64,000 nucleotides of DNA from Roseovarius amoyensis (GTDB lineage Bacteria; Pseudomonadota; Alphaproteobacteria; Rhodobacterales; Rhodobacteraceae), in assembly GCF_003260265.1 (NCBI RefSeq), contig NZ_QITQ01000001.1, forward strand, positions 124,001 through 188,000, read 5' to 3'. Positions 20,427-28,826 of this stretch are shown here, piece by piece (position 1 is the first letter of the stretch; each line of letters opens with the position of its first letter). A model generated the notes under the pieces. The model was not told the DNA's origin. It made no database searches and saw only the letters and a program-made list of their open reading frames with translations. A program made the translations under genes and the position numbers.

Positions 20427-21589
20427 TTGCTTCTGAAGCTCCTTCCGATGAGTTGACGATGAACCTGGTTGGTGCCTTCCCAGATTTGCGTGATCTTGGC
20501 ATCGCGCATCAGGCGCTCGGCGCGGTAATCGCGGCAATAACCATAGCCGCCGTGAAACTGGACGCATTCGGTGGTCATCTTCATTGCCAAATCCGATGCG
20601 CGCAGTTTCGCAACCGAGGCTTCAAGCCCGAAGTCGTTGTCGACGCCATCGACCAGTTCGGCGACATAATCCAGCCAGCGCTCTACCATCAGCAGCTCTG
20701 CGGCCAGATCAGCCAGAATGAACTGGTTGCCCTGAAAATCCAGAACAGCCTTGCCCGATTGCACCCTGTCATTGCCATAAGCGACCATGTCGCGGAACGC
20801 CGCGCGCGCGATGCCGCGCGCGTGTGCCGCCACCGAAGGACGCGATTTGTTCAGCGATGCCAGCAAGATCGCGAGCCCTTCGCCCGGCGCGCCCAAGAGG
20901 TTGGCGCGCGGCACACGGACATTGTCGAAGGACAGCGCACAGGTGGACGAGCCATTGTGACCCATCTTGCGTTCTTTCGAAATCACGCCGAACCCGTCGG
21001 CGCCCTTTTCCATGATCAACGCAGAGATCGCCTTTTTCGGGTCGTCGATGTCCGCCCATTTTCCGAACACAAGGTAAAGATCGGCCACGTCGCCGTTGGA
21101 AATGAAGATCTTGCGACCCTTGACGATGATATCGTCACCATCAGGGATGAATTTGGTTTTCATACCCGTGGCATCCGATCCGGCGGTGGGTTCGGTGATG
21201 GCCAGCGCACCCATACCGCCCTGGGCGATGCGGGGCAGAAGGCGCGCGCGCTGTTCGTCCGTTCCAAAGTCGATCAGCGGCTTCATGCCATGGTAGTTCG
21301 TGGCATAGATAATCCCGGTCGAGGCACAGGCCTCAGAGATGATCGACACGATTTCCAGATACAGCTTGTAAGACATCGGCATCCCGCCGAATTCTTCTGG
21401 AATGAAAATCGTGTTCAGGCCCAAGGCATTGATCGCCTCGACATTCTTCCACGGGAATTCACCGGTCTCGTCGATATGCTCGGCATTGGGGGCGATCACC
21501 TCGTCCACCATGCGCTGCACCTGGGTCAGGATCTGGCGCTCCTCGTCGTTCCAGTTGCGTGCGGACAGCACCTTCTCATACAGTTTCAT
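20423..21589 (-). CDS. Acyl-CoA dehydrogenase (SCAD-like)
   Basis: 388 residues from the ATG at 21587-21589, which shares a base with the SDR stop (TGATG). Flavoprotein motifs are ITEPTAGSDATGMKT and the FAD-binding C-terminal FHGGYGYCRDYRAERLMRDAKI, with the probable catalytic Glu371 in QIWEGTNQ. It introduces the alpha-beta double bond into an acyl-CoA and passes electrons to ETF. In an Ali/Bad-like scheme it would take the AliB role (cyclohexanecarboxyl-CoA dehydrogenation); a linear or branched acyl-CoA is equally possible. Confidence 0.92.
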   Translation of the reverse strand: MKLYEKVLSARNWNDEERQILTQVQRMVDEVIAPNAEHIDETGEFPWKNVEAINALGLNTIFIPEEFGGMPMSYKLYLEIVSIISEACASTGIIYATNYHGMKPLIDFGTDEQRARLLPRIAQGGMGALAITEPTAGSDATGMKTKFIPDGDDIIVKGRKIFISNGDVADLYLVFGKWADIDDPKKAISALIMEKGADGFGVISKERKMGHNGSSTCALSFDNVRVPRANLLGAPGEGLAILLASLNKSRPSVAAHARGIARAAFRDMVAYGNDRVQSGKAVLDFQGNQFILADLAAELLMVERWLDYVAELVDGVDNDFGLEASVAKLRASDLAMKMTTECVQFHGGYGYCRDYRAERLMRDAKITQIWEGTNQVHRQLIGRSFRSK

Positions 21590-22293
21590 CAGTGGTTTAT
21601 CCTTTGCGCGCCGTCGATGTAGATTGTCTCGCCGGTCAGAAAGGCGATATCCTCGACAAAGATCGCGCCCACCAGCCGGGCCACATCCGCAGGCTGGCCC
21701 GGGCCGCCGGTGGGAATGCGTGATTGCAACCATGCGCGCACCTTGTCGCGGGCCAGAAATGCGCGATTCAGGTCCGTTTCGATATAGCCCGGCGCCACGG
21801 TCATGACGCGAATACCATCTTGCGCCCATTCCACCGCCATGCAGCGTGTCATCGCCGCCACCGCCGCCTTTGAGGCGCAATAGGCAAGGTTGTCGGGCAC
21901 GCCCATCTTGTCGAAGAACGAGCCGATATTTACGATCGTGCCGCCATTGGCGCGCAGATGTGGATAGGCCTCGCGTGCAGCGACCATCACGGCGGTGACA
22001 TTCAGCGCCATGGTCTTGTTGAAATCATCGGTACGCAGGGTTGCGGTGGCGCTGCCGATATGCACCCCGGCATTGTTGACCAGCCCGGCCACCGGCCCCT
22101 GCGCCGCGATTTCGGCAAAGACCTCGCGCACGGCGTCTTCGTCGGTCACGTCGCAGCGCATTTGGCGGCCCGCACCACCCGTGCCCGAACGAGACAGCCC
22201 CACCACCGCAAAACCGCGACTTTCAAGATGCTGCGCGATGGCGAGGCCGATACCCTTGGACGCGCCGGTGACAATGATCTGTCCTTTACTCAT
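21589..22293 (-). CDS. Short-chain dehydrogenase/reductase (BadH-like role possible)
   Basis: 234 residues from the ATG at 22291-22293. Classical SDR features: TGASKGIG cofactor motif, NNAGVHIG, the Ser of VNIGSFF and the YCASK catalytic pair, followed by VAPGYIETDLN. It overlaps the hydratase gene by eight bases. In the Bad pathway an SDR oxidises 2-hydroxycyclohexanecarboxyl-CoA to the 2-keto form; that would fit its position between the hydratase and the ring-hydrolase-like gene, but SDR substrates cannot be read from sequence. Confidence 0.88.
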   Translation of the reverse strand: MSKGQIIVTGASKGIGLAIAQHLESRGFAVVGLSRSGTGGAGRQMRCDVTDEDAVREVFAEIAAQGPVAGLVNNAGVHIGSATATLRTDDFNKTMALNVTAVMVAAREAYPHLRANGGTIVNIGSFFDKMGVPDNLAYCASKAAVAAMTRCMAVEWAQDGIRVMTVAPGYIETDLNRAFLARDKVRAWLQSRIPTGGPGQPADVARLVGAIFVEDIAFLTGETIYIDGAQRINH

Positions 22294-23059
22294 CGCGAAA
22301 CTCCGGTTTGCGTTTTCCTTCAAAGGCGGCCATGCCTTCTTCGGCATCGCGGGTGCGATAGGCCAGGGTGGACAGTTCAGCCTCGGTTTGCAGGCCCTCG
22401 TGCAGGGGTGCGTCGGCGGCGCGTTGTACCGCGCGGCGGGCGCATTCCAGCACCGGCAGGCTGTAGCGGGTAAAGCGCCCGGCAAAATCCCGGCCGGCCT
22501 GTATCAGGTCACCCTCGGCAATCGCATTGATCAGGCCGATGCGTTCAGCCTCGTCCGCGGTCACGTTGCGCCCCGTCATGATGATTTCAAGCGCGCGCGC
22601 CTCGCCCACCAGACGGGGCAGGCGCTGCGTGCCGCCATAGCCGGGGATCAGGCCCAGCTTGATTTCGGGCAAGCCGAACACCGCGTTCGGGCTGGCCAAC
22701 CGAAAGGTGCAGGCCATCGCCAGTTCGGCCCCGCCGCCAAAGGCATAGCCGTTGACCAGGGCAACCGACGCAACCGGCAGCCTGTCAAGCCGGGCAAACA
22801 CCGCCTGTCCCAGTTCGGCGCCGCGTTTCTGATCGGTCAGGGACCGGTTGCGCAGTTCCTTGATATCGGCCCCCGCGCAAAACGCCTTGTCCCCCGCGCC
22901 GGTGATCAGCAGGGCGCGAACATCGCGCCAGCCAGCCACCTCATCAAGCGCTGCACCGATGCGGCGCAGGATGTCAAAGGACAGCGCATTCATCGCCTTG
23001 GGCCGGCTCAGCGTAAGCAGCGCGCAGCCGTCGTCGGTTTTGGTCAGGTCGATTGTCAT
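22286..23059 (-). CDS. Enoyl-CoA hydratase/isomerase
   Basis: 257 residues of the crotonase fold. The CoA pocket is SRPKAMNALS and AFCAGADIKEL; VNGYAFGGGAELAMACTFRLAS provides the oxyanion-hole glycines, and LPEIKLGLIPGYGGTQRLPRL carries the catalytic glutamate region. This is the canonical hydratase type. It overlaps the SDR gene and the ligase gene (ATGA). It would correspond to BadK in an alicyclic pathway, or to a beta-oxidation hydratase. Confidence 0.92.
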   Translation of the reverse strand: MTIDLTKTDDGCALLTLSRPKAMNALSFDILRRIGAALDEVAGWRDVRALLITGAGDKAFCAGADIKELRNRSLTDQKRGAELGQAVFARLDRLPVASVALVNGYAFGGGAELAMACTFRLASPNAVFGLPEIKLGLIPGYGGTQRLPRLVGEARALEIIMTGRNVTADEAERIGLINAIAEGDLIQAGRDFAGRFTRYSLPVLECARRAVQRAADAPLHEGLQTEAELSTLAYRTRDAEEGMAAFEGKRKPEFRDE

Positions 23060-24681
23060 GAGGTCGATACCTTCTTTTCCGCGTAACGCACGGGCTCGGG
23101 CATGATCGCGCCCGTACGGACCATTTCGGTCAGCGCGCGCTTGAGGATCTTGCCACTGGCCGTCAGGGGCAGCTCATCCAGCGCGATGAACCATTCGGGC
23201 ATGTCGAATTTTGACAGCCCCTCGGTGGCCAGATACTCCAGCACCTCCGCCCCGCTCAGGTTGCCGATGATGGCCAGGCACACCTTTTCGCCCAGCCGGT
23301 CGTCTGGCACGGGAAAGGCCGCCGCCTTGCTGATGTCGGGGTGCGTCAGGGCGCGGGCCTCGATCTGCGAGGGATAGATGTTATGGCCACCGCGAATGAT
23401 CACGTCCTTGACCCGGCCCTCGATCCGCAGGTTGCCGGCGGCGTCGAACAATCCCAGATCGCCCGACATCAGATACCCGTGCCGGTTGAAGGTTTTCTCG
23501 GTCGCGGCCTGATTGGCGAAATAGCCCAGCATCAACGCCGCTCCGCGCCCACCGATTTCACCAATTTCACCTGGAGGCACCTCTTTTTCGGGATTGTCGC
23601 GGTCCCAGATGCGCACCTCATAGGCCGGGCCGCCCCGGCCACAGGTGGAAATCCAGACATCCTTTGGATCGTCGGGATGCGTGTATTGATGAGAGGAGGA
23701 TTCCGTCATGCCATAGATGTTCTGCGGGGTAATCCCCTGATCAGCAAAGGCTTTCGCCACCACCTCGGGGATGGGGGAGCCCGCCATGTAGAATATGCGC
23801 ACCTGTCCGATCTGCGGGATGCCGCGCCGGGTTTGTTCGTCCAGAATATCCATGGCGTGGGTGGGCACGCCCAGCACATAGGTGGCGCCGGTTTCGATGA
23901 TCCAGTCCAGCCGGCTGACCCCCGGCGGCGGATCGTCGGTGACAAGCTGCGCACCGCAAACCAGCCACTGCGCCACTGCGACCCAGGCGATATGATGCGA
24001 CAGCGGGCTGAGTGTCAGCAGCGTATCGTCATGGGTCAGCCGCCAGTCGCGCACCAGATCGCGGGCGTTGGCCAGCAGCGTGTTGGACGAATGCATCACG
24101 CATTTCGGCTTTCCCGTCGTGCCCGAGGTAAAGGCCAGATAGGCGACACTGTCGGGGTTGGAGTGCGGCACCGGATCGACCTGCGTGATATGCGTGGGGA
24201 AGTTATCAGGCGTATAGACCTTTTTGACGAAAGGCAGGTCGGCCAGCATGGCGTCAAAATCTCGCGTGGCACGGTCGGCGCCCCATCCTGGCTCGGTGAT
24301 CACGGCGCTTGCCTGAAGTTCGTTCAGTAGGTCAATGATCTCGTCGCAGGTATAGGTGCGGTGTAGTGAAGGGTTGCAGGCGATCCCCTCGCGCGAGCAG
24401 GCCAGAAAGGCAATGACCACCTCGGCCCGGTTGGACAGCCATAGCGACACCCGGTCGCCCGCTAGAATCCCGTGTTCATACAGGTCATCCGCCAGCGCAT
24501 CGACCCGCGCCTTGAGCGTGCGCCAGTCCAGCCAGCAGGACCCGTCGCGCAGGGCCATGGCATCAGGGCGGGCGTCAGCGTGCCGCGCCATCAAGCTGTA
24601 GAATGTGTCATCGGTCCAAAGCCCGGCCTTGTAGAAGGCACGCGCGGCGGCCGGATCGTGCAATGTCAGAAAAGGTTTCAT
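23056..24681 (-). CDS. Acyl-CoA synthetase (AMP-binding), AliA-like
   Basis: 541 residues from the ATG at 24679-24681, chosen because GGAGGAAGG lies directly upstream; a GTG 15 bases earlier, overlapping the previous stop, is the alternative. Adenylate-forming motifs: AFTSGTTGKPK, YGMTESSSHQY, LMSGDLGLFD and the C-terminal lysine in ASGKILKR. It activates a carboxylic acid to its CoA thioester. The N-terminal region (ARAFYKAGLWTDDTFYSL) recalls cyclohexanecarboxylate-CoA ligases. It is the only CoA ligase of the operon, so it defines the entry substrate. Confidence 0.9.
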   Translation of the reverse strand: MKPFLTLHDPAAARAFYKAGLWTDDTFYSLMARHADARPDAMALRDGSCWLDWRTLKARVDALADDLYEHGILAGDRVSLWLSNRAEVVIAFLACSREGIACNPSLHRTYTCDEIIDLLNELQASAVITEPGWGADRATRDFDAMLADLPFVKKVYTPDNFPTHITQVDPVPHSNPDSVAYLAFTSGTTGKPKCVMHSSNTLLANARDLVRDWRLTHDDTLLTLSPLSHHIAWVAVAQWLVCGAQLVTDDPPPGVSRLDWIIETGATYVLGVPTHAMDILDEQTRRGIPQIGQVRIFYMAGSPIPEVVAKAFADQGITPQNIYGMTESSSHQYTHPDDPKDVWISTCGRGGPAYEVRIWDRDNPEKEVPPGEIGEIGGRGAALMLGYFANQAATEKTFNRHGYLMSGDLGLFDAAGNLRIEGRVKDVIIRGGHNIYPSQIEARALTHPDISKAAAFPVPDDRLGEKVCLAIIGNLSGAEVLEYLATEGLSKFDMPEWFIALDELPLTASGKILKRALTEMVRTGAIMPEPVRYAEKKVSTS

Positions 24682-24692
24682 GCCTTCCTCCG

Positions 24693-25472
24693 TCACTGGC
24701 CGAACTTCGACGGGTCCGGCTTGCGGCGATCATTGAAACTGGCCTTCATTTCTTTCGACTCTTCGGTCCCCAGGTACTGGCTGAGCAACAGATCATGGGT
24801 GACGCGTGACAAGCCCCCGACCCCGCCATGCCGGGCATTGAAAGCCCCCTTGATCGAGGCCAGCGCAAACGCCCCGCGATCGGCAATCTCAAGTGCGAAG
24901 TCACGGGTTTTCGCGGCCAGTTCATCATCCGGGGCAATCCGGTTGATCAGCCCCATGACGCGCGCCTCTTCGGCGCTGATCTTGGGGTTCGCATACCAGA
25001 TTTCCTTGGCTCGCTTCTTGCCGACCAGATCCTCCAGATACCATGTGCCATAGCCCGCATCGAACGACCCCATCATCGGCCCGACCTGCCGGAACATGGC
25101 GCTTTGCTTGGCGATGGTCACATCGCAGACCATCTGCAGGACATTGCCGCCACCCACCGCATAACCGTTGACACTGGCAATCACTGGCTTTTGCAGCTTG
25201 TCGATGGCCTCGTACATTTCAAGCGTGGGCAGAGTTCCGGCGTAAAGCCGGGTCTTTTCCATGCCGTCCTTCTGACCACCGATGCAAAAGAACTTTTCCC
25301 CTGCGCCGGTCAGCACGATCACCCGGGTGCGTGTCTCGCGGCGGATGCCCTCGATACAATCGCGGATTTCATGGCACATGGTTTCGGTGAACATGTTGCC
25401 ATGATCCGGTCGGTTCAGCGTGATCGTCCCGATGGGGCCGTCTTCTTCGTAGGTGATCTGTGAAAATGTCAT
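24693..25472 (-). CDS. Crotonase-family hydrolase, BadI/MenB-like
   Basis: 259 residues. Unlike the neighbouring hydratase it carries the MenB/BadI-type sequence: VNGYAVGGGNVLQMVCDVTI, then FRQVGPMMGSFDAGYGTWYL and KKRAKEIWYANPKISAEEA. In MenB and in BadI (2-ketocyclohexanecarboxyl-CoA hydrolase) this stretch carries the residues for C-C bond making or breaking. No other menaquinone genes are present, so a BadI-like retro-Claisen ring hydrolase is preferred. It lies between the family III CoA transferase and the ligase. Confidence 0.82.
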   Translation of the reverse strand: MTFSQITYEEDGPIGTITLNRPDHGNMFTETMCHEIRDCIEGIRRETRTRVIVLTGAGEKFFCIGGQKDGMEKTRLYAGTLPTLEMYEAIDKLQKPVIASVNGYAVGGGNVLQMVCDVTIAKQSAMFRQVGPMMGSFDAGYGTWYLEDLVGKKRAKEIWYANPKISAEEARVMGLINRIAPDDELAAKTRDFALEIADRGAFALASIKGAFNARHGGVGGLSRVTHDLLLSQYLGTEESKEMKASFNDRRKPDPSKFGQ

Positions 25473-25525
25473 GCTGTCTGTCCTGTCAATTTCGGGTTGC
25501 AGTGGCCCGATAGGGCCTGCGGTGG

Positions 25526-26761
25526 CTATTCCTTCAACGCGCCGGCGGGCTGACGTAAAAGCTCTTCGTTATGTTCGCCAAGGCGCGGCGGAGCCGAGCG
25601 CGGAACACAAGGCGCACCGTCCACCTGTATACCCAGGCCGATCTGCGGCAGCAGGCTGTTACCACCGTCCTCAATCGTAAAGAACATGCCGCGATCCTGC
25701 AGGTCGGTATCGGCGGCAACCTCGTCCAGGCTGTTGATTGGGCCGGCGGGCACACGGGCCTTGGCGAAAATTTCCAGCCATTCGGCGCGGGGCCGTTCGC
25801 GCAGGATGTCCTGAATGTGCGCGACGATCTGCGGGCGTTGGTCCTGGCGTTTTGCATTGCTGGAAAACTCAGGCCGTGCGCCGAACTCGGGTTGGTTCAA
25901 GGCCTTCCAGAAACGCGCCCAGATCGCATCGGATCCAAGTCCCAGCGTCATCGGGCGGTCAGCCGTGTCGAAGGACTGGTAAACGGCGATCACGCTATCC
26001 GTGCCCCCCGAGCGGCGCGGCACCTCGCCAGAACCAAGATAGGCTGACAGGCGGCAACTGAGAAACCGCGTCATGCTTTCGACCAGGCTGACATCAATCT
26101 TGCGGCCCTTGCCGGTGCGTGCGCGGTCGAACAGCGCGGCGATCGTGGCCGTGGCGGCATCCTGCCCGGCCAGCATGTCCGCTGCGGGCGCACCGATCTT
26201 TTGCGGCGGGCCATCGGCTTGCCCGGTAAGGTCCATGACGCCGGAATACCCTTCGGCGATCAGGTCGTAACAGGTCAGCTCGGCGCGGCGGCCGCTCAGC
26301 CCGAAGCCGGTGATCGACACGAATACCACATCCTCGCGCACCTCGCGAATGCTGTCATGATCCAGACGCAACTTGCGCTGCACGTCCGGCGGCTGGTTGG
26401 TGACGAACACATCGGCCGACCGGATCAGATCCATCAGCTGCGCGCGCCCCTCGTCCGAACTCAGATCAAGCGCCACGCTTTTCTTGTTGCGGTTGACCGA
26501 CGCAAACCACAGCGATGTATCGTTCAGAAACGGCGGCCCCCAATGACGCGCGTCATCCCCGCTGGGGCGTTCAACCTTGATCACCTCGGCGCCGAAATCG
26601 GATAACAGCATCGTGGCATAGGGGCCCGCGATGGATGTCGTCAGATCGACAACGCGCACCCCGTCAAGAAACCTGAACCCCTGCCCGGTCTTCCAGACCG
26701 GCAGCGTATCACACGGTAAACCGGGCCGGTCACGCGCGTCGTCAGGATTGCGGTTCTCCAT
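25526..26761 (-). CDS. CaiB/BaiF family III CoA-transferase (1)
   Basis: 411 residues, first gene of the catabolic operon, with AAAGGTG upstream of ATG 26759-26761. Family signs are LDGVRVVDLTTSIAGPYATM, GADVIKVE-like GAEVIKVERP, NRNKKSVALDL and the catalytic aspartate in TCYDLIAEGYSG. It moves CoA between acyl-CoA and a free acid without net ATP cost, so the pathway may charge its substrate by transfer as well as by the ligase. A second member of the family (36557-37705) sits in the divergent arm. Confidence 0.92.
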   Translation of the reverse strand: MENRNPDDARDRPGLPCDTLPVWKTGQGFRFLDGVRVVDLTTSIAGPYATMLLSDFGAEVIKVERPSGDDARHWGPPFLNDTSLWFASVNRNKKSVALDLSSDEGRAQLMDLIRSADVFVTNQPPDVQRKLRLDHDSIREVREDVVFVSITGFGLSGRRAELTCYDLIAEGYSGVMDLTGQADGPPQKIGAPAADMLAGQDAATATIAALFDRARTGKGRKIDVSLVESMTRFLSCRLSAYLGSGEVPRRSGGTDSVIAVYQSFDTADRPMTLGLGSDAIWARFWKALNQPEFGARPEFSSNAKRQDQRPQIVAHIQDILRERPRAEWLEIFAKARVPAGPINSLDEVAADTDLQDRGMFFTIEDGGNSLLPQIGLGIQVDGAPCVPRSAPPRLGEHNEELLRQPAGALKE

Positions 26762-26798
26762 ATTTTCACCTTTTCCAAATCAGCCTGACAAAGGTGAC

Positions 26799-26814
26799 GC
26801 AAACCGCATGCCAA
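26799..26814 (-). promoter_or_regulatory. Sigma-54 (-24/-12) promoter for the catabolic operon
   Basis: On the minus strand TTGGCATGCGGTTTGC has GG and GC separated by exactly ten bases and matches TTGGCAC-N5-TTGC closely. A start near 26788 would give a leader of about 26 bases before the CaiB gene. It sits downstream of the sigma-54 activator gene. Confidence 0.8.
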
Positions 26815-26863
26815 TTTCGCAGAAGCAAGGCCTTACAGGGGGCAAGTGGCCGCAAAAAATTCT

Positions 26864-26879
26864 GCACACGCACGTGTTG
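26864..26879. promoter_or_regulatory. Inverted repeat, candidate activator (UAS) site
   Basis: ACACG-CA-CGTGT (26866-26877) lies within GC-rich flanks, 52-67 bases upstream of the sigma-54 promoter at 26799-26814. The position suits an enhancer-binding protein site, but the same motif is not clearly repeated at the other three sigma-54 promoters. Confidence 0.35.
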
Positions 26880-26939
26880 CGCGGCATGTGTCGCTGGTGC
26901 GGTCAAGTGTACGCGATAACGTTCGCAGCGCGGGCACGC

Positions 26940-28595
26940 CTAAGCCTCGAAATCCTCTTCCAGTTTCTTGTAGAGATACGAGCGCGAGATCCCCAGATGT
27001 TCGGCCACCTTTTTCTTGTTGCCGTTGAACCGGATCATCGCATCGGCGATCAGCTTGTGTTCCAGTTGGCCCAGAACATCCTTGAGAGATCCGCCATCGG
27101 CCAGGTCGGGGGCCGCCGCAGACGCGGTGGCGATGCGGCGGGGCGGCGCGGCAAGGCCGGCTTGTTCAAAATCCACCACCCGCAGCCAGCCGTTCTCGGC
27201 AAAGACAAAGGCGCGTTCGATAACATGGTGCAATTCGCGCACATTGCCCGGCCAGGCTCGCCCCATCATCAAATCAGGCACCGCATCCTCGACCTCGGGC
27301 ATGGGGCGGTCGTAATGGGCTGACAGCTCTGTCAGGAAATGGTCCAGCAACAGCGGAATGTCTTCGATACGTTCAGCCAGGGTGGGCATCCTGATGATCA
27401 CCGGGCTGATCCGATAGAACAGGTCCAGGCGGAATTTTTCTTGCTCGATAAAGCGTTCCAGGTCGCGGTTTGTGGCGCTGATCAGCCGGAAATCGACCTG
27501 CCGCGGGTTTTCGCCGCCGACGCGCTCGACGATCTTGTCCTGCAACACGCGCAGCAGCTTGGATTGCACCTCAAGCGGCATGTCCCCGATCTCATCCAGA
27601 AAGATAGTGCCCCTGTCGGCCTGTTCGAATTTGCCAAGCCGACCCTTGCTGTCGGCCCCGGTGAACGATCCGGGTTCGTATCCGAAAAGCTCGCTTTCGA
27701 CCAAAGAGGCAGGCAGGGCCGCGGCATTTACCGTGATCAGCCGCCCCTTGCTGCGCGGGCTCAGCGCGTGCAGCGCCTTTGCCACCAGTTCCTTGCCGGT
27801 GCCGGACTCACCCTGGACCAGCACCGGAATATCCAGCGGTGCGACCTTGCGAATCTGGTCGCGCACCGCCTCGATGGCCGGGCTCTGGCCGACGATGGCC
27901 TTCAGAAACGCCTCGGCGTGTTCACTGGCCTTGCGTTCGGTGCGATAGCTGGCAATCTCTTTTTCCAGCACGTTGATCCGACGCGCCAGCGCCTCAACCT
28001 GCTGCGGTCCCTTGAACATCACGCGCCCGATGGCGCCCATCACCATCCCGTCATGCTTGATCGGGTGGCGGGATACGACGCGTTCGCTGTCGCGCATCCT
28101 TTGTATCTGGCCCACCTCGGCAACCCCGGTGCGCACCACATGATGCAACCGGGTATTCTGAATAACATCACGCACGTTCCGGCCCACGCCTTCGCCGGTT
28201 TTCAGGCCAAAGAATTTTTCATGCACGGGCGATACGAACACCAGCCGCGCCTTGGCGTCGATGACGGCCATCGCGTCATAGGGATCGTTCAGGATGTGAT
28301 CGATGATATCAAAGGCAAAATCGACCTGCGTGAAAAACCGCAGCACCGTATCCGTCACCGCATCGAAAAACAAAACCAGCCGCCCGTCCTGAACCGGCGT
28401 GACAAGCACCACATACTGCGCATCCGTCAGCAGCGCGGGAACAATACGACGTTCCATCGCCTCGGTCATCCAGTCGGGGTCACTGACCATCGATATCAGC
28501 CGCCGATCCTGCCCCACGCCCAGTTGCAAGATGACATCCCCATCATCACCGACGATGATCAGTCCTTTGACATTTTGCGTTTTGTCGCGGGTCAT
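26940..28595 (-). CDS. Sigma-54-dependent activator with PAS-type sensor
   Basis: 551 residues: a variable N-terminal region (about 1-80), a PAS-like domain (about 90-215, DPYDAMAVIDAKARLVFVSP), a coiled-coil linker, an AAA+ domain with Walker A GESGTGKE at about 262-269, and a C-terminal Fis-type helix-turn-helix (KKVAEHLGISRSYLYKK). There is no phosphoacceptor receiver domain, so it should sense a ligand. The sigma-54-contacting GAFTGA loop reads GSFTGA (309-314). It is divergent from rpoN2 and lies upstream of the operon it should activate. Confidence 0.93.
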   Translation of the reverse strand: MTRDKTQNVKGLIIVGDDGDVILQLGVGQDRRLISMVSDPDWMTEAMERRIVPALLTDAQYVVLVTPVQDGRLVLFFDAVTDTVLRFFTQVDFAFDIIDHILNDPYDAMAVIDAKARLVFVSPVHEKFFGLKTGEGVGRNVRDVIQNTRLHHVVRTGVAEVGQIQRMRDSERVVSRHPIKHDGMVMGAIGRVMFKGPQQVEALARRINVLEKEIASYRTERKASEHAEAFLKAIVGQSPAIEAVRDQIRKVAPLDIPVLVQGESGTGKELVAKALHALSPRSKGRLITVNAAALPASLVESELFGYEPGSFTGADSKGRLGKFEQADRGTIFLDEIGDMPLEVQSKLLRVLQDKIVERVGGENPRQVDFRLISATNRDLERFIEQEKFRLDLFYRISPVIIRMPTLAERIEDIPLLLDHFLTELSAHYDRPMPEVEDAVPDLMMGRAWPGNVRELHHVIERAFVFAENGWLRVVDFEQAGLAAPPRRIATASAAAPDLADGGSLKDVLGQLEHKLIADAMIRFNGNKKKVAEHLGISRSYLYKKLEEDFEA

Positions 28596-28638
28596 GCTGT
28601 AATCCTACTGACCTCCCGACCGGGCGACAGGCGGGCGA

Positions 28639-28655
28639 TGTCCACAATTCGGACA
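28639..28655. promoter_or_regulatory. Inverted repeat between the activator gene and rpoN2
   Basis: TGTCC-N7-GGACA (TGTCCACAATTCGGACA) lies in the 231-base divergent region 28596-28826. A related half, GGACAATTGG, recurs at 28707-28716, about 20 bases before the rpoN2 sigma-54 promoter. It may bind the activator or another regulator. Confidence 0.4.
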
Positions 28656-28726
28656 ACTCTGTCGAAAATCGCCCGCCTTGACAACACCCCATGGCGCGAA
28701 GCTGTTGGACAATTGGCCTGCGCCTA

Positions 28727-28741
28727 TGGCACGGTTTTTGC
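28727..28741 (+). promoter_or_regulatory. Sigma-54 promoter for rpoN2
   Basis: TGGCACGGTTTTTGC has the required GG-N10-GC spacing and ends 85 bases before the rpoN2 ATG. It implies that the sigma-54 gene is itself under sigma-54 control. Confidence 0.78.
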
Positions 28742-28826
28742 TTAGTGACTATTATGACTATCATGTTGTCGATCCCGCGGCGCGGGTCACGCACCCAAGG
28801 CGCGCGCGACAACGGGGGAGGACGCA

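Noticed and set aside
24693..25472. MenB (1,4-dihydroxynaphthoyl-CoA synthase) for menaquinone synthesis
   Set aside because: No other men genes are nearby, the operon is acyl-CoA catabolic, and BadI shares the same motifs.
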